Positions 60,361 through 64,000 of a stretch of 64,000 nucleotides of DNA are shown here, one piece after another (within the stretch, counting starts at the first letter, position 1; every line of letters begins with the position of its first letter). Below the pieces are notes generated by a model, which had not been told where the DNA came from, made no database searches, and saw only the letters and a list, made by a program, of their open reading frames with translations. The position numbers were made by a program, and so were the translations under genes. The DNA is from Sandaracinaceae bacterium (lineage in GTDB: Bacteria > Myxococcota_A > Polyangia > Polyangiales > Sandaracinaceae), in contig JAVJQK010000048.1 of assembly GCA_040218145.1 (NCBI GenBank), positions 62,001-126,000 on the forward strand. Direction: 5' to 3'.

Positions 60361-60621
60361 ATGGCGGACGAGAACGAATTCCAGAGCGCGGTCGACCGCG
60401 TGCAGAAGCTCCCCAAGAAGCCGGGCAACGACGCGCTGCTCGAGCTCTACGGCCTCTACAAGCAGGCCACCACGGGCGACGTCAGCGGCAAGCGCCCCGG
60501 CATGCTCGACCTGCGAGGGCGCGCGAAGTTCGACGCCTGGGCCTCGCGCAAGGGCATGAGCGCGGCCGACGCGCGCGCCGCGTACGTGTCGGTCGTAGAG
60601 CGCCTGGAGCGTTCCAGCTAG
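60361..60621 (+). CDS. Acyl-CoA-binding protein (ACBP)
   Basis: 86 residues, the exact size of eukaryotic ACBP. The signature LLELYGLYKQATTGDVSGKR and FDAWASRKGMSAADARAAYV contains the tyrosine and lysine residues that hold the CoA group. It has a good ribosome-binding site (GAGAGGTGA). ACBP carries medium- and long-chain acyl-CoA esters in the cytosol. It is widespread in eukaryotes and patchy in bacteria, including some Myxococcota. The stop codon abuts that of the convergent isomerase gene. Confidence 0.93.
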   Translation: MADENEFQSAVDRVQKLPKKPGNDALLELYGLYKQATTGDVSGKRPGMLDLRGRAKFDAWASRKGMSAADARAAYVSVVERLERSS

Positions 60622-61269
60622 CTAGCGGCTGGCCGAGGCGGGCACGTCGCGGAAGCGGTCCAGCATGTCCGGGCCGAGGGGATCCTCGCCCGAGAGGTGA
60701 CGCTCCAGGAGATCGAAGGCGTCGAAGCCCCAGAAGAGCTCGTCCTTCACGCCCACGGTCGGCACCCCGAAGACGCCGGCCTCGATGGCCCGCTCCGTCC
60801 CGCGCCTCAGCGCCGCTTTGATCTCGGGCGCCTGGGCCTGCGCCAGCAAGGCGTCCGGGTCGAGGCCGGCCTCTTCGGCCGCGGCGCGCACGGCCTCGGG
60901 GCGATCGACGCCGCGGATCTCGGCGTCTCCCCAGGTCGCGGCGAAGAGCGCGTCGACGAGCGCGCGCTGGGCCTCTGCCGGCGCGGCGAGCGTGGCGCGC
61001 AGGGCGAGCAGCGGGTTGAAGGGGTGCGACGGCGGCGGCGAGAGCGGCACCCCGAGCAGGCGCGCGCGGCGGAGCGTGTCCTTGAACACCCAGATCCGCT
61101 TGGCGGGGATCTCGGCCGGGCCCTTCTGGCCGTGGTGGTTCAACAGCCCGGCGAAGAGCAGCGGACGGGGGCGAACGGTGGCGCCGTGGCGCTCGGCGAG
61201 CGCGTGGATCTGTGTCCAGCCGAGGTAGGCGTAGGGGGAGATGAAGTCGAAGTGGAAGTTCAGCTCCAT
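60622..61269 (-). CDS. 2-hydroxychromene-2-carboxylate isomerase-like DsbA-fold protein
   Basis: 215 residues. The N-terminus MELNFHFDFISPYAYLGW has Ser11, which activates glutathione in HCCA isomerases, in place of the CxxC pair of oxidoreductases. The cis-proline motif GVFGVPTVGV is present, and ELFWGFDAFDLLERHL is typical near the C-terminus. HCCA isomerase acts in naphthalene breakdown, but relatives have many substrates, and no other catabolic gene is nearby. Function is therefore given only as a likely glutathione-dependent isomerase. Confidence 0.88.
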   Translation of the reverse strand: MELNFHFDFISPYAYLGWTQIHALAERHGATVRPRPLLFAGLLNHHGQKGPAEIPAKRIWVFKDTLRRARLLGVPLSPPPSHPFNPLLALRATLAAPAEAQRALVDALFAATWGDAEIRGVDRPEAVRAAAEEAGLDPDALLAQAQAPEIKAALRRGTERAIEAGVFGVPTVGVKDELFWGFDAFDLLERHLSGEDPLGPDMLDRFRDVPASASR

Positions 61270-61328
61270 GCCCTCCCCTTATCACGGGGCTCCCTTCCCG
61301 GCGCCCGGGGTGCTACATCGCCCCGACC

Positions 61329-62765
61329 ATGAGCAACGAGAAAGGTCCGAGCTTCGCTGACCTCTTCGCGGCGGAGGAGATGCCGCAGGGGCGCAGTCGC
61401 CGCTTCTCGGTCGGCGACGCCGTCGAGGGCGTGGTCGCGCACATCACCGCCGACGCGGTCTTCGTGGATCTGGACGCCAAGCAGTCCGGCCTCTTCGAGA
61501 AGCACGCGCTCCTCGACCACGAAGGCAACCTGCGGGTGAAGGTCGGCGACACGGTCAAGGGCCAGGTCGTCGCCATCGAGGGCGCCTCGCAGCAGATCAA
61601 GCTCGGGACCTCGCTCGGCAAGGACGCGGGCGTCGAGCAGCTCGCCGCCGCCCACGAGCAGGGGCTGCCGGTCGAGGGGACCATCACCGGGGTGAACAAG
61701 GGCGGGGCCGAGGTCCAGGTGGCCGGCCTCCGCGGCTTCTGCCCCTTCTCCCAGCTGGACACCCGCTACGTCGAGGACCCCGCCAGCTGGGTGGGACAGA
61801 CGCACCTCTTCGTCATCGCGGAGCTGAAGGACCGCGAGGTCGTGCTCTCGCGTCGCAGGCTCCTCGAGCGCGAGGCGGCCGCGGCGCGCGAGACGCTGAT
61901 GGAGAAGCTCGACGAGGGCGCGACGGCGCGCGGACGCGTGACGCAGGTCCGTGACTTCGGCGCCTTCGTCGACCTCGGCGGGGTGGAGGGCCTGATCCCG
62001 GTCCGCGAGCTCAGCCACGACCGCGTGCAGCGGGCCGACGACGTGCTCTCGGTCGGCGACGTGGTCGAGGTGAAGGTCACGCGCATCGAGCAGGACGGCG
62101 GCAAGACAAAGATCACGCTCTCGCTGAAGGCGCTCGCCGCCGATCCGTGGGACGGCATCGAGACGATCGCCCCCGTCGGCAAGGTCCTCGGTGGGCAGGT
62201 CACGCGGCTGGCCGACTTCGGCGCCTTCGTGCGGCTCGCCGCGGGCGTCGAGGGCCTCTTGCACGTCTCGGAGCTGGACGCGCGCGTCGAGCACCCGTCG
62301 GAGCAGCTCGAGGTCGGCCAGCAGCTGCTGGTCGTGGTGCGCGACGTCGACCGCAAGCGCCAGCGCCTCTCCCTGACGCTGGCCCAGGAGGGCGCGCAGG
62401 CGGGGGAAGAGGCCAAGAACCTCCGACCGGTCCAGGGCGCGCTCGTCACCGCGACGGTCGAGAAGCACGAGCGCTTCGGCGTCTTCGCGCAGGTGGCCGG
62501 GACCAAGGGGCGCGCGGGCCGCGGCCTCGTGCCGATGGCCGAGACGGGCCTCCCGCGCGGCGCCGACGTGCGCAAGGAGCTGCCCATCGGCACGGAGATC
62601 CGCGCCAAGGTGGTCGACGCGACCGAGGGCAGGATGCGGCTGAGCATGCGCGCGGCGAAGGATGACGCCGAGCGCGCGGTCTTCGACGACTACCGTCAGC
62701 AGCAGGAGAAGAAGGGCGGCATGGGCACGCTCGGCGACCTGCTCAAGGCCAAGCTCGAGAAGTGA
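61329..62765 (+). CDS. S1-domain RNA-binding protein, ribosomal protein S1-like
   Basis: 478 residues with five S1 domains (about 25-95, 109-172, 195-265, 280-350 and 370-440). The third and fourth have the best motifs: DFGAFVDLGGVEGLIPVREL and DFGAFVRLAAGVEGLLHVSE. Acidic residues are common, and a Lys-rich end closes the chain. True S1 has six domains in E. coli, so this may be a paralogue or a shorter regulator of RNA binding and translation. No ribosome-binding site is seen. The KirBac gene follows at 10 nt. Confidence 0.88.
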   Translation: MSNEKGPSFADLFAAEEMPQGRSRRFSVGDAVEGVVAHITADAVFVDLDAKQSGLFEKHALLDHEGNLRVKVGDTVKGQVVAIEGASQQIKLGTSLGKDAGVEQLAAAHEQGLPVEGTITGVNKGGAEVQVAGLRGFCPFSQLDTRYVEDPASWVGQTHLFVIAELKDREVVLSRRRLLEREAAAARETLMEKLDEGATARGRVTQVRDFGAFVDLGGVEGLIPVRELSHDRVQRADDVLSVGDVVEVKVTRIEQDGGKTKITLSLKALAADPWDGIETIAPVGKVLGGQVTRLADFGAFVRLAAGVEGLLHVSELDARVEHPSEQLEVGQQLLVVVRDVDRKRQRLSLTLAQEGAQAGEEAKNLRPVQGALVTATVEKHERFGVFAQVAGTKGRAGRGLVPMAETGLPRGADVRKELPIGTEIRAKVVDATEGRMRLSMRAAKDDAERAVFDDYRQQQEKKGGMGTLGDLLKAKLEK

Positions 62766-62775
62766 GCGCGGATCG

Positions 62776-63654
62776 GTGAGCACCGAGCGCAAGCCGCTCG
62801 AAGCGTACATCGAGCGGGTCGGCCACCGGAGCCGCCCGCTCAACGATCTCTACGCGTTCCTGCTGCGGAGCTCCTGGCTCCGGGTGATGGAGCTGGCGGC
62901 CGCGCTCTTCCTCACCGCCAACGCCTCCTTCGCGCTGCTCTACTGGCTCGTCCCCGGCTCGATCGCGAACACCGACGGGAGCTACCTGGACGCGTTCTTC
63001 TTCAGCGTGCAGACCTTCGCCGCCATCGGCTACGGCTTCATGTACTCGCAGGGCGTCTACGGGAACGCGATCGTCTGCCTCGAGGCCTTCGTCTCGCTCT
63101 TCTGCGTCGCGATGCTGACCGGCATCGTCTTCGCCAAGTTCGCGCGCCCCCGCGCGCGTGTGCTCTTCAGCGACAACTGCGTGATCGAGGTCCGCGACGG
63201 CGTGCGCACCCTGACCTTTCGCGCGGCGAACGAGCGCGGCAACGACGTCGTCGAGGCCACGGTGAGCGTCAGCGCCTTGGTCACGACGCACACACGAGAG
63301 GGCGCGCGCATGCGCCGGTTCTACCCCCTGAAGCTCGAGCGGAGCGCGTCCCCGTTCTTCATGCTGAGCTGGCAGGTCTTCCATCCCATCGACGAGGAGA
63401 GCCCGCTCCACGGCCTCACCGTCAACCAGATGCGCGCCGAGGACGTGCGCCTCGTGGTCTCCCTGACGGGCCTCGACGGCACCTTCAACCAGACCATCTA
63501 CGCCCGCCACCTCTACTGGGCCGAAGACATCCTCGAGGGACACCGCTTCGTCGACGTGATGGAAGACATCGGCGGCGGCCGCACCCGCATGGACTTCCGC
63601 AAGTTCCACCTCGTCGAGGCCCAGAGCGCCCGACACCTCTCACCGCGCGACTGA
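62776..63654 (+). CDS. KirBac-type inward-rectifier potassium channel
   Basis: 292 residues from GTG 62776. A slide helix (PLNDLYAFLLRSSWLRVMEL) is followed by the outer helix, a pore helix (YLDAFFFSVQTFAA) and the filter AIGYG at residues 83-87, where the usual first Thr is Ala. The inner helix is AIVCLEAFVSLFCVAMLTGI. The cytosolic Ig-like domain (about 120-280) has FSDNCVIEVRDGVRTLTFRA, LERSASPFFMLSWQVFHPID, and YWAEDILEGHRF, as in Kir and KirBac. It should form a tetramer that conducts potassium. Gating ligands are unknown. Confidence 0.93.
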   Translation: MSTERKPLEAYIERVGHRSRPLNDLYAFLLRSSWLRVMELAAALFLTANASFALLYWLVPGSIANTDGSYLDAFFFSVQTFAAIGYGFMYSQGVYGNAIVCLEAFVSLFCVAMLTGIVFAKFARPRARVLFSDNCVIEVRDGVRTLTFRAANERGNDVVEATVSVSALVTTHTREGARMRRFYPLKLERSASPFFMLSWQVFHPIDEESPLHGLTVNQMRAEDVRLVVSLTGLDGTFNQTIYARHLYWAEDILEGHRFVDVMEDIGGGRTRMDFRKFHLVEAQSARHLSPRD

Positions 63655-63690
63655 CCCGCCCGAGAGTGGAGCGCAATCGATCGCCGCCCC

Positions 63691-64000
63691 GAAGCGAGCG
63701 AAGCGAAGCGAGCCCCGACCATCCCGGTCGGCCCAGCCGACCCGGAAGCGAGCGAAGCGAAGCGAGCCCCGACCATCCCGATCGGCCCAGCCGACCCGGA
63801 AGCGAGCGAAGCGAAGCGAGCCCCGACCATCCCGCCCGTCCGACCAACCGCCGACCCGAAAGCGAGCGAAGCGAAGCGAGCCCCGACCATCCCGCCCGTC
63901 CGACCAACCGCCGACCCGGAAGCGAGCGAAGCGAAGCGAGCCCCGACCATCCCGGTCGGCCACCGCCGACCCGAAAGCGAGCGAAGCGAAGCGAGCCCCG
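63691..64000. repeat. Tandem repeats with 35-bp core, period 54-60 bp, running off the window
   Basis: Six cores occur with AAGCGAGCG starting at 63692, 63746, 63800, 63860, 63920 and 63975. Each continues AAGCGAAGCGAGCCCCGACC then ATCCCG, except that the last copy runs off the window edge after GAGCCCCG. The spacers (19-25 bp) are alike (for example GTCGGCCCAGCCGACCC), unlike CRISPR spacers. Spacings include 55, so no reading frame is kept. The gap 63655-64000 holds nothing else. Confidence 0.8.

Noticed and set aside
60622-61269. Disulfide oxidoreductase DsbA
   Set aside because: The active-site position is Ser11 in SPYAY with no CxxC, which fits an HCCA-isomerase type.
63485-63963. Minus-strand frames with repeated DGRGSLRFARFRVG peptides
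   Set aside because: They come from the terminal tandem repeat, and one 55-bp unit breaks the frame. There is no ribosome-binding site or family.
63691-64000. CRISPR array at the right edge
   Set aside because: Spacers are near copies of each other and vary around two types, and the core itself contains internal repeats.

Overview
The window is about 70% G+C, is packed with genes, and often uses GTG or TTG starts. It carries many sensor kinases, a soluble Ser/Thr kinase, an NtrC-type activator, lipoproteins with RCC1 and LamG repeats, and serine-aspartate or Glu-Pro repeat proteins. This mix suggests a large-genome member of the Myxococcota (Polyangia or Sandaracinus-like). That assignment is inferred from gene content and codon use; there is no rRNA here to confirm it. 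I see no tRNA, rRNA, insertion sequence or CRISPR-cas locus.

Layout. 1-2.8 kb (minus strand): a PAS sensor cut by the window edge, a PQQ-type beta-propeller protein and a TetR regulator. 2.9-7.7 kb: radC, then rpmH-rnpA-yidD-yidC-jag, the block normally found near oriC, followed by a convergent rsmG. dnaA, mnmE/mnmG and parAB are not seen. 7.8-15.7 kb: a small secreted protein, two giant triple-DsbA-domain proteins on either side of a convergent stalk-like repeat surface protein, and a GNAT-like protein. 15.7-22.1 kb: a hybrid kinase, a YbjN-PspA envelope stress pair, an OprO/P-type porin, an FmdB zinc-ribbon protein and a LamG lipoprotein. 22.3-30.5 kb: UvrD/PcrA helicase, a sigma/anti-sigma-like/secreted three-gene operon, a Ser/Thr kinase-TrmH pair, an array of 41-bp palindromic repeats, an unknown helical protein and an RRM protein.

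30.6-40.4 kb: a PAS kinase; a tightly overlapping operon of class A PBP, FG-GAP-like protein, orphan family-5 solute-binding protein and NtrY-like kinase; and an FHA-GGDEF cyclase. 40.5-46.5 kb: an orphan beta-class DNA methyltransferase, dienelactone hydrolase, twin ArsA-type ATPases, an RCC1 lipoprotein and a TPR protein. 46.5-50.7 kb: a histidine kinase whose sensor matches the plant ETR1 ethylene-binding domain residue for residue at the key positions, then a CheY/Rcp1-like regulator, a REC-kinase-REC hybrid and an RluA-type pseudouridine synthase. 50.7-58.7 kb: a RegB-like membrane kinase with a cysteine cluster, its NtrC-type partner and a lipoprotein, a TPR protein, a small membrane protein and a PAS/GAF hybrid kinase. 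58.7-64 kb: a HEAT-repeat protein, a bacterial acyl-CoA-binding protein, an HCCA-isomerase-like protein, an S1-repeat protein, a KirBac-type channel and a tandem-repeat tract that runs off the window.

The dominant theme is signal perception and envelope function: seven complete histidine kinases plus the partial PAS sensor, several beside periplasmic or lipoprotein partners. Most promising for follow-up are the ETR1-like two-component module, the RegB-like/NtrC pair, the PBP-SBP-kinase operon, the triple-DsbA/stalk-protein locus and the 41-bp palindromic array.
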